Positions 48,536 to 58,213 of a DNA stretch of 64,000 nucleotides are shown here, piece by piece. The notes beneath the pieces were generated by a model. The model did no database searches. It saw nothing but the letters and a program-made list of their open reading frames with translations, and had not been told where the DNA came from. A program made the position numbers and the translations under genes. The first letter of the stretch is position 1; each line of letters begins with the position of its first letter. Source of the DNA: JAMXLG01 sp963818925 (GTDB taxonomy: Bacteria > Vulcanimicrobiota > Vulcanimicrobiia > Vulcanimicrobiales > Vulcanimicrobiaceae); contig CAWFTN010000001.1 in NCBI GenBank assembly GCA_963818925.1, positions 372,001 to 436,000 on the forward strand, given 5' to 3'.

Positions 48536-48696
48536 GCTTGCCTTGGCCGCATCACTGCGCCGAAAACCCGTGCGCCAGCCACTCGGGCTAAGAGCATGGG
48601 TCTCCCAAGACAATCTTTGTTAATCTGTTCGGGAGGACGATTGCCCCCCCTGCAGTATGAGCCGGGCAAGTTCTCGGTTTCTTTCAAACGGAACCG

Positions 48697-49092
48697 CTAC
48701 GCAAGCTTTTCTTCAAGCCTGGCGAGGAACTTCGAGCGTTCGATCAGATAACGCTCGTGCGTACCCTCCGCAACGGCTTCTTGCTCGTCGAAGACCTGGA
48801 CGGCAAAACTGACGCGAGGACCGTCGATCATGACGATCTCCACTTCAGTTCGAACGATGAAGCCCACCGGGACGGGTTTGTGATGCTCGACGTCTATATG
48901 AGTTCCGAGCGACACGGTTTCCGTTCCGAGTATTGGTTCCAAACACGCGATCGCCGCGTTTTCGACCAATTGAACCAACACCGAGGTGGAGAGTGCTTCG
49001 ACTCCCTTGTTGCCCGCTTTATCCGCGGTCATCCACTCCTCGACGCGGGTTTGAAGACTATACGAGCGGCCAATGTCCAGTTTCGCGCTCAT
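48697..49092 (-). CDS. FlK-like hot-dog thioesterase
   Basis: A 131-residue hot-dog-fold protein resembling fluoroacetyl-CoA thioesterase FlK. The catalytic triad pattern T-x7-E-x25-H is kept: Thr36 and Glu44 in STSVLVQLVENAAI, and His70 in HIDVEHHKPVPVG. Many bacteria have such homologues that act on other acyl-CoA esters. It is monocistronic, flanked by 190 and 187 bases without genes. Confidence 0.85.
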   Translation of the reverse strand: MSAKLDIGRSYSLQTRVEEWMTADKAGNKGVEALSTSVLVQLVENAAIACLEPILGTETVSLGTHIDVEHHKPVPVGFIVRTEVEIVMIDGPRVSFAVQVFDEQEAVAEGTHERYLIERSKFLARLEEKLA

Positions 49093-49279
49093 GCGGGGGG
49101 AGATTACGAGGAAACCCTACGCGCTCCTCGGGAGTTACCGAAGGAGATGATGCCTGACAGGCTCTTTTCAAGTTTACGGCCCAAGGTATGAATCAATTTC
49201 CGCTTTGCGGCCGTATAGTGAACGTCTGATTACTCCCTGATGGAACAGATGCGGCCTTTTGTTGGATAGTAGGAGAATG

Positions 49280-50545
49280 ATGCAATACCAGCGTGCAGCG
49301 GTCGTCGGAACGATCGCGGCGGTTCTATTGAGCGGATGTGGGAAGGGCGGCGGCAAGCAGTCCGGGCCGATGCCGCTCAACGTCGACGTTGCCACGGCGC
49401 AGCGGCGGGACATCGCTACATACATTTCACTCGACGGACAGATCGCGCCGCTTCAGCAGTCCACGCTTTCGTTCCAGCAGAGCGGACCGCTGACGGCAAT
49501 CGACGTCAATGTCGGCGATCGCGTGAGCAAGGGACAGCTTCTCGCGAAGATCGACGATTCGACGCTGCGCGCACAACTGGCGCAAGCAGAGGCGCAAGCC
49601 GCTCAACAGAGCGCAAGTGCAACGGGTGCACAAGTGGGACTGCCCGCGCAGATGGAGCAGAACAACACCGCCGTGACGACGGCGCAAGCCGCGCTCAACA
49701 ACGCGAAACTCGTCTACGATCAAAATCAGCAGCTCTTCAAGCAGGGCTACGTATCGCAAGCGCAACTCGAATCGGCGCGCGCCGCATACGTCCAAGCGCA
49801 AAACGCCGTGCAAAACGCACAAAAGGGACTGTTGAACAATACGGTCAGCGCGCAAAACGTAAAGGCCGCGCAAGCCGGCGCGCAAGCCGCCGCAGCGAGT
49901 GCAAACACGCTGCGCACGCAGATCTCGCAGACGACGCTGTATGCGCCGTATTCCGGCGTGATCACGCAGCGTTTGCTGGATCCCGGCGCGTATGCGAGCC
50001 CGCAGCAACCGGTGCTTGCAATCTCGCGCGTCGACACGGTTTGGGTGAACATCAACGTTCCCGACGAGGACCTGGGATACGTGCGTCCGGGAACGACCGT
50101 TCGCTTCACGTCGAGTTCGCTTCCCGGAAAAACCTTCGGCGCGAACATCAGCACGGTGAACGCCGTGCCGACGCAAGGTACGCTCTCCTATCTCGCTCGC
50201 ATCCAAATGCCGAATCCGGGTGACGTGCTTCGCGGCGGCATGCTGGTGACGGCGACCATTACTAAGGAAGCGCGCAACAACGCAATCGTCGTCCCGCGAA
50301 CGGCGGTCGCGCAGACCGAGAACGGCGATGCCGTCTACGTGGTCGGCGCCGACAACAAGGCGAAAGAAGTGCCCGTACGCGTCGGCGTTCAAACCGATGT
50401 GCTTGCGGAAGTGAATTCGCCGCAGATTCAGCCGGGGACGAAGGTCATCACGACGCGACCTGATGCGCTCAAAGACGGCAGTGTAGTCGCCGTCAACGGC
50501 GCCACTCCGGGCAACGGATCGAACGGAGGATCGAACTCGCAGTGA
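49280..50545 (+). CDS. RND-type efflux membrane fusion lipoprotein
   Basis: A 421-residue periplasmic adaptor. The lipobox ends AAVLLSGCGKG. Regions in order are the lipoyl half-motif TYISLDGQIAPLQQST, GPLTAIDVNVGDRVSKGQLL, a long coiled-coil hairpin rich in Gln/Ala (about 95-210), the second lipoyl half LYAPYSGVITQRLLDPGAY, and beta-barrel parts VWVNINVPDEDLGYVRPG. I chose the ATG at 49280, four bases after AGGAG; an ATG at 49277 is adjacent. The TolC gene overlaps its stop. Confidence 0.92.
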   Translation: MQYQRAAVVGTIAAVLLSGCGKGGGKQSGPMPLNVDVATAQRRDIATYISLDGQIAPLQQSTLSFQQSGPLTAIDVNVGDRVSKGQLLAKIDDSTLRAQLAQAEAQAAQQSASATGAQVGLPAQMEQNNTAVTTAQAALNNAKLVYDQNQQLFKQGYVSQAQLESARAAYVQAQNAVQNAQKGLLNNTVSAQNVKAAQAGAQAAAASANTLRTQISQTTLYAPYSGVITQRLLDPGAYASPQQPVLAISRVDTVWVNINVPDEDLGYVRPGTTVRFTSSSLPGKTFGANISTVNAVPTQGTLSYLARIQMPNPGDVLRGGMLVTATITKEARNNAIVVPRTAVAQTENGDAVYVVGADNKAKEVPVRVGVQTDVLAEVNSPQIQPGTKVITTRPDALKDGSVVAVNGATPGNGSNGGSNSQ

Positions 50546-52023
50546 GTCGTCCGTTCACCATCTTTGCGCGAACGCTCGCCATTGCGCTCGTGCTAGCTCC
50601 GGCTGTGCCCGTCAACGTGAACGCGCAGCCGAAACAAGCGCCGGTTACGCCGCCTTCGCCGATGCCGTTACCGACAACGTCCGCATCGCCGATTCCCTAT
50701 CCCGCATACGGTACGCCAGCACCGGACGTGGCCGCGCAACGGCAACGCGCCGGCGTTCCGACGAACGTCGCGCTTGCGCAAGCAGTTGATATCGCGGTCG
50801 CACAGTCGCCCGCTTTTGCATCCGAGCGGGCGCAGTACCGTGCGATCTACGCGCGATACGGTTCGGAACTGGGTGCGCTCTATCCGAACATCAGCGCCGA
50901 CGGGTCGATCACACGAACCTATGGTTCGGCTAGCGGTGCAACGAGCGGCAGCGGAGCCAACGCGGGTAACACCGGCGGCGCCATAGTCACGCGCGAGAGC
51001 GCCACTGTTTCGGTCACGCAACTTATTTACGACGGCGGCCGCGTCATCGCGGGCATCCACTCGGCTAAGGAAGCCGACATCGCCGGAAAAGACACGCTCG
51101 TTCGTCAATTGCAAACACTAGCGTTCAATGTAGCGAACGCGTACTACGGTGTGCTCCAAGCTGATGCAACGGTGGACGCCGATGCGCTCGTCGTGCGACA
51201 GTTCGAAACGCAAGAGAACGCGATTTCGGCGCAGATCCGCGCGGGTGCAGCGGCGCGTTCCGACCTTGCCGCCGCGCAATCGCAAACGGCGCAGGCGCGC
51301 GGCGCGCTCGTCGCGGCGCAAAGCACGGCGATCGGCGCGCAAGCAACGTTTGCGACGACGCTCGGATTGGATGCAGACACCGCAATTCAGCCGCAGCGCC
51401 TAGCATCGTCGCCGCCGCAAGTGAAAACGCTTCCGTATCAAGAAGCGCTCAACGAAGCACTGAATTTGCGGCCGGACTATCTGGCAGCGATTCACACTGT
51501 TGAATCGTCGCAAGAGAATCTGCGCTTTGCAAAGCTCGCGCGCTTTCCCACGATCGACGCGAATGGCTCTACCGGCACCGGACGCCTGTTGGCCTCCGGT
51601 CCCAACGGAGCGCTTCCGTACAGTGGAAGCGGTACGCTCGGTGCGTCGATCACGATTCCCATCTACGATCAAGGCCTGACGAATTACAACGTCGCGCTCG
51701 CGGCGTCGCAAGTCGATCAAGCCAATGCCGCGCTGGTCACGCAGAAGCTTACGGTTGAATCCGACGTGCGCACGGCACTCTCGCAAGTGATCTCGGCCCG
51801 CGCGGCACTCGTCGAAGCGCAATCGGGATTGAACAGCGCGGTCGTCAACGTACAAGCCACGCAGGCGCGCTATCGCGTCGGCGCGGCGACGATCACCGAC
51901 ATCGTCACGGCGCAGTCGCTCTTCGCAACGGCGTCGAGTACCTACGTCAACGCGCTTTATGCGGAACGCATCTCCGAGGAACGCTACACCTTTGCGATCG
52001 GCGCAAGCGATTTGAAGCTCTGA
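50542..52023 (+). CDS. TolC-family outer-membrane efflux channel
   Basis: A 493-residue TolC-like protein with a signal peptide (ARTLAIALVLAPAVPVNVNA). It has the twofold helical-barrel pattern: ALAQAVDIAVAQSPAFASER, LVRQLQTLAFNVANAYYGVL, NEALNLRPDYLAAIHTVESS, GTLGASITIPIYDQGLTNYN and ESDVRTALSQVISARAALVE. It exports small molecules with the adaptor encoded upstream. The inner-membrane RND or ABC component is absent from this locus and must be encoded elsewhere. It starts with GTG overlapping the adaptor stop. Confidence 0.92.
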   Translation: MSRPFTIFARTLAIALVLAPAVPVNVNAQPKQAPVTPPSPMPLPTTSASPIPYPAYGTPAPDVAAQRQRAGVPTNVALAQAVDIAVAQSPAFASERAQYRAIYARYGSELGALYPNISADGSITRTYGSASGATSGSGANAGNTGGAIVTRESATVSVTQLIYDGGRVIAGIHSAKEADIAGKDTLVRQLQTLAFNVANAYYGVLQADATVDADALVVRQFETQENAISAQIRAGAAARSDLAAAQSQTAQARGALVAAQSTAIGAQATFATTLGLDADTAIQPQRLASSPPQVKTLPYQEALNEALNLRPDYLAAIHTVESSQENLRFAKLARFPTIDANGSTGTGRLLASGPNGALPYSGSGTLGASITIPIYDQGLTNYNVALAASQVDQANAALVTQKLTVESDVRTALSQVISARAALVEAQSGLNSAVVNVQATQARYRVGAATITDIVTAQSLFATASSTYVNALYAERISEERYTFAIGASDLKL

Positions 52024-52036
52024 CCGGCGGGCGCCG

Positions 52037-52079
52037 CAAGAAGCGCCAACGAGCCGGAGCCGCTCGTTCGTGCTTCTTG
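52037..52079. terminator. Strong 17-bp hairpin after the TolC gene
   Basis: Arms of 17 bases (CAAGAAGCGCCAACGAG and CTCGTTCGTGCTTCTTG) with one mismatch and one G:U pair close a 9-base loop, 14 bases after the TolC stop. No U-tract follows, so it is a terminator by position only. The next gene begins at 52130. Confidence 0.6.
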
Positions 52080-52129
52080 GTTAGTTAATAAAGAACGGAG
52101 GTTGGGAGTCGTCGTCTAAAGACCGGCGT

Positions 52130-53293
52130 ATGGTTCCCGATCATCCCACTGTGCCTGCCGCGGTTTCCGATCCCGTCAACGCGGCAATCCTTGCGGTCTC
52201 TGAGGACCGCCTTACCGGCTTTCAAGAGGACCCCTTCGGTGCGATTGCCGAGCAGAGCGGTGTCCCCGTCGATGCCGTCATCGAGCGCATCGTAGCGATG
52301 CTGCGCGCGGGGACGATCCGGCGCGTTCGTCAGACGCTGATGTCGACCAATCTCGCGCAAGGCGCCCTTTGCGCGTGGCAGATTCCAAACGACCGGCTCG
52401 ATGCTGCCTTCGATTACATGTATAAGGATGATCCGTTTTCGGGACACATCGTGATCCGCACGACCGATGCCGTGACGCAGGGCAGCACCTATCGCCTATG
52501 GACGACCGTCAAAGTTCCGCAGGGATACTCGTTGCGCAAGCACGCTGAGTTTCTCGCGAAGCAAACGGGAGCGGAATTCTTCCGCTTGATGCCGGCAAAG
52601 TTCGTCTTTGCGCTCGGCGTCGGGCACGTGCGCCGTCGTGGGCTGGAGCCCGGTGAGCGCGCGGACGTCATGGCGCAGCCCAAAGACACGGCGATCGTGC
52701 ACCTGAGCGATTTGGAGTGGCGCGTGCTTACTGCGCTCAAGCGTGAGTTCGAGCCGAATGAGATCGTGCGCAATCTTTGGGATGCTCGCGCGCGTGAAGC
52801 CGGCGTATCGCTCGAGGAGTTTTCTCGCATCGCTCGCGACCTGAATGCGCGCCGTGTCATCGGGCGTTTCTCGACGTTTCTCGAACACGTCAAACCGGGT
52901 GCGAACAACGAGCGCGTCACGCGTTACAACGCGTTGTTCCATTGGGAAGTGCCGAAAGGACGCGAAATGGACGCCGGGCGTGAAGTCGGGCGTCACTACG
53001 TAATCACGCACGCCTATTGGCGCGAAGGCGGACCGGAGTTCCGCAACGTCAATATCATGGCGGTTGCGCACGGAATGGAAAAAGAGCGGGTGCTCGCGCA
53101 TAAGGCCGCAATCGACGAACACTTGTGTGAAGCGGGAATCGATTTCGGCTACACCAACGTGTTCTGGGGAGGCCGCAGCGAGATCAAGCCCTCCGAAATT
53201 GCTCCACAGGCGTTCCGCGAGTTCTACGAGCGCCACGGCATCGATCCCGATACGATGAAAGTTTCGCTAGGCGAAGAGGGAGGTTCGGTCTGA
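52130..53293 (+). CDS. Tandem AsnC/Lrp-like protein resembling siroheme decarboxylase (NirDL/AhbAB)
   Basis: A 387-residue protein with two Lrp/AsnC-like units in tandem. The first begins DPVNAAILAVSEDRLTGF, has a winged-helix pattern and the segment IRRVRQTLMSTNLAQGALCA with WQIP. The second begins LSDLEWRVLTALKREFEPNE and has RRVIGRFSTFLEHVKP and YNALFHWEVP. This IRR...L.S..L...LCA pattern is shared with siroheme decarboxylase subunits, which make heme or heme d1. A DNA-binding regulator remains possible. The stop overlaps the CTG start of the first binding-protein gene. Confidence 0.6.
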   Translation: MVPDHPTVPAAVSDPVNAAILAVSEDRLTGFQEDPFGAIAEQSGVPVDAVIERIVAMLRAGTIRRVRQTLMSTNLAQGALCAWQIPNDRLDAAFDYMYKDDPFSGHIVIRTTDAVTQGSTYRLWTTVKVPQGYSLRKHAEFLAKQTGAEFFRLMPAKFVFALGVGHVRRRGLEPGERADVMAQPKDTAIVHLSDLEWRVLTALKREFEPNEIVRNLWDARAREAGVSLEEFSRIARDLNARRVIGRFSTFLEHVKPGANNERVTRYNALFHWEVPKGREMDAGREVGRHYVITHAYWREGGPEFRNVNIMAVAHGMEKERVLAHKAAIDEHLCEAGIDFGYTNVFWGGRSEIKPSEIAPQAFREFYERHGIDPDTMKVSLGEEGGSV

Positions 53294-54957
53294 ACAAGCG
53301 TATGCGCGCGGCGCTCGCCGCTGGAATCATTGCGGCTGGGGTCGCAGGTTGCACGAAGGTTGGAAATCAGCAAGTTGCGGGCACTCGCCATTCCTGGACG
53401 CGTCCCGGCGTCTTACGAATCGCAGAGAATCAGGACATCACGACGCTCAATCCCGTTCTCGGCGCAAACGCCGTTACGGGAGACCTTTCAACGCTGATTT
53501 TTTCCTACGCGGTCGTTTATGATGACCATGCGAAACCCGTGCCCGATGCCGTTTCGGAAGTGCCGACGATTGCAAACGGCGATGTCAGCAAAGACGGTTT
53601 GACGCTGAAGTACAAGCTGCGCCACAACATTAAGTGGCAAGACGGCCGGCAATTGACATGCAACGATATGAAATTCACCTGGCAAGTTGTTATCAATCCG
53701 CACACGAATGTTGCCGCGACGGACGGCTATCGCGATATCAAAGATATCGACTGCAGTGATCCCTACGTTGCCGTCGTCCACATGAAACGGGTGTACGCAC
53801 CGTTTCTGCAACAACTCTGGGGTGTGAATGGTAACACACCAATCCTGCCGCAGCATTTGCTGGCGAGCTCCTTGAGCGGCCCGACATCGATCAACAATGT
53901 GCCGTACAATTCGATGCCGATCGGAAGCGGTCCGTTCAAGGTCATCGAATGGCAGCGCGGAACGATGGTGCGGCTCGCGGCGAATCCGAATTACTTCATG
54001 GGAAAGCCGAAACTCAACGAGATCGACTACTACTTCGAACCCGATGAGAACACGATGGAGACGCAACTCCAAACGCACAATATCGATATGATCGCGAAGG
54101 GAACCGGATTGAACTGGCCGCGCTATCAAGCACTGGCCGCCGATCCGAAGAACGGCCTCGTCGCCGTTCGTCCGAACGCATTCCAGTTCAACCACGTGGA
54201 CTTCAACTTAAGGAATCCGATCTTGGCGGACGTGAACGTGCGGAGGGCTCTCGCGTATGCGACCAATCGGCAAGAGATCATTGACAAGGTCTACCACGGG
54301 TCGGCAACGTTTGCTGAGACCGACCAGCATCCCGCGCTCTCCTGGGCATATACCGGTGACATTCAGCACTATCCGTACGATCCGTCGAAAGCGAAACAAG
54401 TTCTGGACGCCGCCGGTTGGAAGGTTGGTCCGGACGGTGTGCGCGTGAAGAACGGGCAGCGATTGGAATTTACGTTGAGCACGCAGACGGAATCGACTGC
54501 GGGACGCGCTACTCAGGCTATACTGCAACGCGCCTGGCGTGATGTCGGCGTTCAGGCTGACGTTAAGAACTACTCGACGGCGCAAATGTTTCAAAATGGA
54601 AGCGTAGGTGTGCTCGAAGGCGGCCACTACGATGTTGCGCTATATGCGTGGGTCGCGGCGGCCGATCCCGACGACAGCGCACTCTATTCCAGTTGGAATT
54701 TCGGCCCGACTGGACAGAACACGCTGTTCTGGAAGAACGACAAAGTGGATGCCGCAGAGCGCGCGGCGCTCTCCACTGTCGATGAGGCAAAGCGAAAGCC
54801 TCAGTACGTGATCATTCAGCAGCAAATGGCCCTTGACGTTCCAACGATCGTCACCAGCTTTGCGAAACCGGTCTACATCTACAACTCCGACTTGAAAGGC
54901 TTCACGCCTTCGCCGGTCATCTCACCGTATTGGAATTCTTGGGAGTACTCGATTTGA
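53290..54957 (+). CDS. SBP_bac_5 substrate-binding lipoprotein 1 of a tandem trio
   Basis: A protein of about 555 residues. Family elements are RIAENQDITTLNPVLGAN, LKYKLRHNIKWQDGRQLTC, MPIGSGPFKVIEWQRGTM and NVRRALAYATNRQEIIDKVY. The lipobox is AAGVAGCTKVG. I place the start at the CTG at 53290, which overlaps the previous stop (CTGA) and follows GGGAGG by 6 bases, giving a basic NKRMR signal start. An ATG at 53302 gives a shorter but workable signal. Oligopeptide, dipeptide, nickel or heme-type ligands are possible for this family. It is the most divergent of the three. Confidence 0.88.
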   Translation: MNKRMRAALAAGIIAAGVAGCTKVGNQQVAGTRHSWTRPGVLRIAENQDITTLNPVLGANAVTGDLSTLIFSYAVVYDDHAKPVPDAVSEVPTIANGDVSKDGLTLKYKLRHNIKWQDGRQLTCNDMKFTWQVVINPHTNVAATDGYRDIKDIDCSDPYVAVVHMKRVYAPFLQQLWGVNGNTPILPQHLLASSLSGPTSINNVPYNSMPIGSGPFKVIEWQRGTMVRLAANPNYFMGKPKLNEIDYYFEPDENTMETQLQTHNIDMIAKGTGLNWPRYQALAADPKNGLVAVRPNAFQFNHVDFNLRNPILADVNVRRALAYATNRQEIIDKVYHGSATFAETDQHPALSWAYTGDIQHYPYDPSKAKQVLDAAGWKVGPDGVRVKNGQRLEFTLSTQTESTAGRATQAILQRAWRDVGVQADVKNYSTAQMFQNGSVGVLEGGHYDVALYAWVAAADPDDSALYSSWNFGPTGQNTLFWKNDKVDAAERAALSTVDEAKRKPQYVIIQQQMALDVPTIVTSFAKPVYIYNSDLKGFTPSPVISPYWNSWEYSI

Positions 54958-56588
54958 AACGACTCTTAGGGGCGGCACTCGCGTTAGGGCTTCTCGCATC
55001 GGGCTGCACGAAAGTGTCGCAGACCGGAGAAACCGGCGCGCGAGTGAATTCATGGACGAAGCCTCACATGCTGACGTTCGCTGACGCCGGCGACGTCAAC
55101 ACGCTCAACCCGCATCTTGGCCAATATGCCGACGTTGGATTCATCGCGCAAATGACGATGGCGTGGCTTGTCAAATGGGACGAGCACAACAATCCGATAC
55201 CTGAACTCGCGACGGAAGTTCCGACACAAGCCAACGGCGGCGTGAGCAAAGACGGTTTGACGATTACGTACCACCTGCGCAAGGGCGTCAAATGGGCTGA
55301 CGGCGCGCCGTTTGATGCGGACGATGTCGTTTTCTCCACGAAAGTCGTGTTGAATCCGGCAAACAACGAAGTCGGACGCCAAGGCTGGGATCAAATCACG
55401 AAGATTGACGAGCCGGACAAATACACGGTCGTCTACCATTTGAAGAAACCGTACTCGCCGTTCGTCGAGACGTTCTTTTCAACGGCGGGCGCCAATCCGT
55501 GCATCCTCCCGAAGCATGTGCTCGCGCAATATCCCAACATCAACAACGTTCCGTACAATCAGAAGCCGATCGGAATCGGACCGTTCAAGGTCGATCGCTG
55601 GGATCGTACGCAAGACGTGATCCTCCTCGCGAACCCGCTCTACTGGCGCGGACGGCCGAAGCTCGACAAGATCGTATTTAAGATCATCCCGGACCGCAAT
55701 ACGATGGTTTCAGAATTGCAAACGCACGATGTCGATATGTGGCATCTGGTCCCGGGAAGCTACCTGTCTCGTGTGACGAACATTCCCGGTCTTGCTACGT
55801 TGCGGCAGCCCAGCTATTACTGGAATCATCTCGATTTCAACTTGTTGCGGCCGGCTTTGAAAGACCCCGTCGTGCGCCAAGCGCTGCGGTACGGCATCGA
55901 TCGTGCCGAACTGCGCCATAAAATCGGTCACGACGTCGGCATCCTTACCGACGTCCCCACGCCGGTGAGTGCGCCATATAACGTCTCGGGCATTCCCCTT
56001 ACACCGTTCGATCTCGCAAAGGCCAACGATCTTCTCGATAAGGACGGTTGGGTTCGCGGTGCGGACGGCATTCGCGCGAAGAACGGCGTCCGTCTCGTTC
56101 TGGACGTCGCAACGAATACCGGATCCGCGGATACCGACAACCAGATCGAGTTGATCCGCGCCAACTGGCAGAAACTCGGCGTGGGAATAAGCGTGCGCCA
56201 TTATCCGGTCGCGCTGATGTTTGCTCCGCTCCAACAGGGCGGAATCGTGTACAGCAACAAGTGGGACGTCATTTTCTTTGCATGGCAGAACGAAGCGGTC
56301 GGTGATTACTCGCAAATCTACGGTTGCAACGCATTTCCACCGAACGGTCAAAATGACCCGCGATGGTGCAATCAAAAGGCGCAAGCCGCGATGAATTCCC
56401 TTTACGGACACTACGAACAGCCGCAGCGCAACGAAGACGTGAAGGCATTCGTTCACGAATTCGTGCAAGACGTTCCGGTCATTGTCACGAGCGAACGTGA
56501 AGACATCTACGTCTACAACAAGGACCTAAAGAACTTCCATCCCAACGGCGTTACGCCGTTCGACAACATGATGGACGTCGACATCTGA
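54954..56588 (+). CDS. SBP_bac_5 substrate-binding lipoprotein 2
   Basis: A 544-residue paralogue. The TTG at 54954 overlaps the previous stop (TTGA), follows GGGAG by 8 bases and yields a proper lipoprotein signal (KRLLGAALALGLLASGC). The mature protein starts CTKVSQTGETG and contains VNTLNPHLGQYADVGFIAQM, KGVKWADGAPFDADDVVFS, IGIGPFKVDRWDRTQDVIL and VVRQALRYGIDRAELRHKIG. Sequence between about residues 30 and 260 is nearly the same as in protein 3, so the two arose by recent duplication. Confidence 0.9.
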   Translation: MKRLLGAALALGLLASGCTKVSQTGETGARVNSWTKPHMLTFADAGDVNTLNPHLGQYADVGFIAQMTMAWLVKWDEHNNPIPELATEVPTQANGGVSKDGLTITYHLRKGVKWADGAPFDADDVVFSTKVVLNPANNEVGRQGWDQITKIDEPDKYTVVYHLKKPYSPFVETFFSTAGANPCILPKHVLAQYPNINNVPYNQKPIGIGPFKVDRWDRTQDVILLANPLYWRGRPKLDKIVFKIIPDRNTMVSELQTHDVDMWHLVPGSYLSRVTNIPGLATLRQPSYYWNHLDFNLLRPALKDPVVRQALRYGIDRAELRHKIGHDVGILTDVPTPVSAPYNVSGIPLTPFDLAKANDLLDKDGWVRGADGIRAKNGVRLVLDVATNTGSADTDNQIELIRANWQKLGVGISVRHYPVALMFAPLQQGGIVYSNKWDVIFFAWQNEAVGDYSQIYGCNAFPPNGQNDPRWCNQKAQAAMNSLYGHYEQPQRNEDVKAFVHEFVQDVPVIVTSEREDIYVYNKDLKNFHPNGVTPFDNMMDVDI

Positions 56589-58213
56589 AACGGCGATTAG
56601 GCGCTTCACTCGCGCTCGTGCTACTCGCGGCCGGTTGTACAAAAGTATCGACCGGTGAAGCCGGCGGAGTGAACTCATGGACGACGCCGCACGTGTTGAC
56701 GTTTGCCGATGCAGGTGACATCAATACGTTGAACCCGCACCTCGGCCAGTATTCGGATGTTCTTCATATCGCCCAGCTCACAATGGCCTACCTTACGCGC
56801 GTCGATGAGCACAATACTATCGTCCCGGAGTTGGCCACGGAGATACCGACGCAGCAAAACGGAGGCGTCAGTAAAGACGGCCTTACCATTACCTACCATA
56901 TTCGTAAAGGCGTGAAATGGTCGGACGGTGCGCCGTTTGATGCCGACGACGTGGTCTTCTCAACGAAAGTCGTGCTCAATCCCGCCAACAACGAAATCGG
57001 GCGCGATGGGTGGGATCAAATCACGAAGATCGACGAGCCGGATAAGTACACGGTCGTCTACCACATGAAGAAGCCGTATTCGCCATTCGTCGAGACATTT
57101 TTTTCGACGGTCGGCGCGAATCCGTGCATTCTACCGAAGCACTTGCTCGAGAAGTATCCGAACATCAACAACGTTCCGTATAACTCGAAGCCGGTCGGCA
57201 TCGGACCGTTCAAAGTTGATCGCTGGGATCGTCAGCAAGATGTCATCGTGACGGCAAACACGCTGTACTGGCGCGGGCGGCCGAAACTGGACAAGATCAT
57301 CTTCAAAATCATTCCGGATCGCAATACGATGCTCTCACAGCTCCAGGCACACGGAATCGATATGTGGGATCTGGTGACCGGTAACTATGCCGATCGCGTC
57401 GCCGCCATCCCGGGTTTCACACTGGTCAAAGCGCCGAGTTACTACTGGGATCACCTGGATTTCAATCTGAACAATCCGGCGTTAAAGGATCCGGTCGTCC
57501 GTCAAGCGCTGCGCGTGGGGTGGAACCGTAAGGAGCGCTTGGAGAAGATCGCACGCGGGTACGGCGTCCTTTCCGAATCGCCCGCGTCCTCGGCTGCGCC
57601 GTATGCTGTGAACGAGCCCCTCATTGCATACGATCCGAAGAAGGCCAACGCGATGCTCGATTCGGATGGCTGGAAGATGCGGCCGGACGGCATTCGTCAG
57701 AAGAACGGCGTCAAGCTCTCGTTCGATCTTGCAATCTACGCGGGGTCGCAAGACGCGGACAACGGTTTAGAACTGATGCGTGCGGACTGGAAACAGCTCG
57801 GCGTCACGTTCTCCGTCAAACATTATCCGACCGCGCAGTTTTTCGCGCCGCTGCAGGAAGGCGGCATCGTCTACGACACCCGCAAATGGGACATTACGAC
57901 GTTCTCATGGCAGAACGACGCCATCGGCGACTATTCGGCGATCTACGCGTGCAACGCGTTTCCGCCCAAAGGACAGAACAATCCGCATTGGTGCGACCCG
58001 GCTGCAAACGCCGCCATGTTGGCGCTGTATACGCATTTCGATCAAACGCGGCGAAACGCCGACGTGAAGACTGTGGTCGACCGCATGTATAATGACGTCC
58101 CGATCATTGTTCAGGATCAACGCATAGACTTATACGGCGTCAATAAGGATCTAAAGAACTTCCACCCCAACTCGATCACGCCGTTCGACAACTTCATGGA
58201 CGTCGACATGTAG
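56585..58213 (+). CDS. SBP_bac_5 substrate-binding lipoprotein 3
   Basis: A 542-residue paralogue very similar to protein 2 (DDVVFSTKVVLNPANNE, GWDQITKIDEPDKYTVVYH, PYSPFVETFFST). The only canonical start, at 56618, would leave just six residues before the lipobox Cys (MLLAAGC). The CTG at 56585, overlapping the previous stop as CTGA, restores a full signal (KRRLGASLALVLLAAGC). The 3' end overlaps the convergent GT87-like gene by 63 bases. No permease genes follow. Confidence 0.88.
   Translation: MKRRLGASLALVLLAAGCTKVSTGEAGGVNSWTTPHVLTFADAGDINTLNPHLGQYSDVLHIAQLTMAYLTRVDEHNTIVPELATEIPTQQNGGVSKDGLTITYHIRKGVKWSDGAPFDADDVVFSTKVVLNPANNEIGRDGWDQITKIDEPDKYTVVYHMKKPYSPFVETFFSTVGANPCILPKHLLEKYPNINNVPYNSKPVGIGPFKVDRWDRQQDVIVTANTLYWRGRPKLDKIIFKIIPDRNTMLSQLQAHGIDMWDLVTGNYADRVAAIPGFTLVKAPSYYWDHLDFNLNNPALKDPVVRQALRVGWNRKERLEKIARGYGVLSESPASSAAPYAVNEPLIAYDPKKANAMLDSDGWKMRPDGIRQKNGVKLSFDLAIYAGSQDADNGLELMRADWKQLGVTFSVKHYPTAQFFAPLQEGGIVYDTRKWDITTFSWQNDAIGDYSAIYACNAFPPKGQNNPHWCDPAANAAMLALYTHFDQTRRNADVKTVVDRMYNDVPIIVQDQRIDLYGVNKDLKNFHPNSITPFDNFMDVDM

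Noticed and set aside
47442..48536. 364-codon + strand frame opposite the stalk/barrel gene
   Set aside because: Arg/Val-rich shadow with no family features; the minus-strand gene has a signal peptide and domains.
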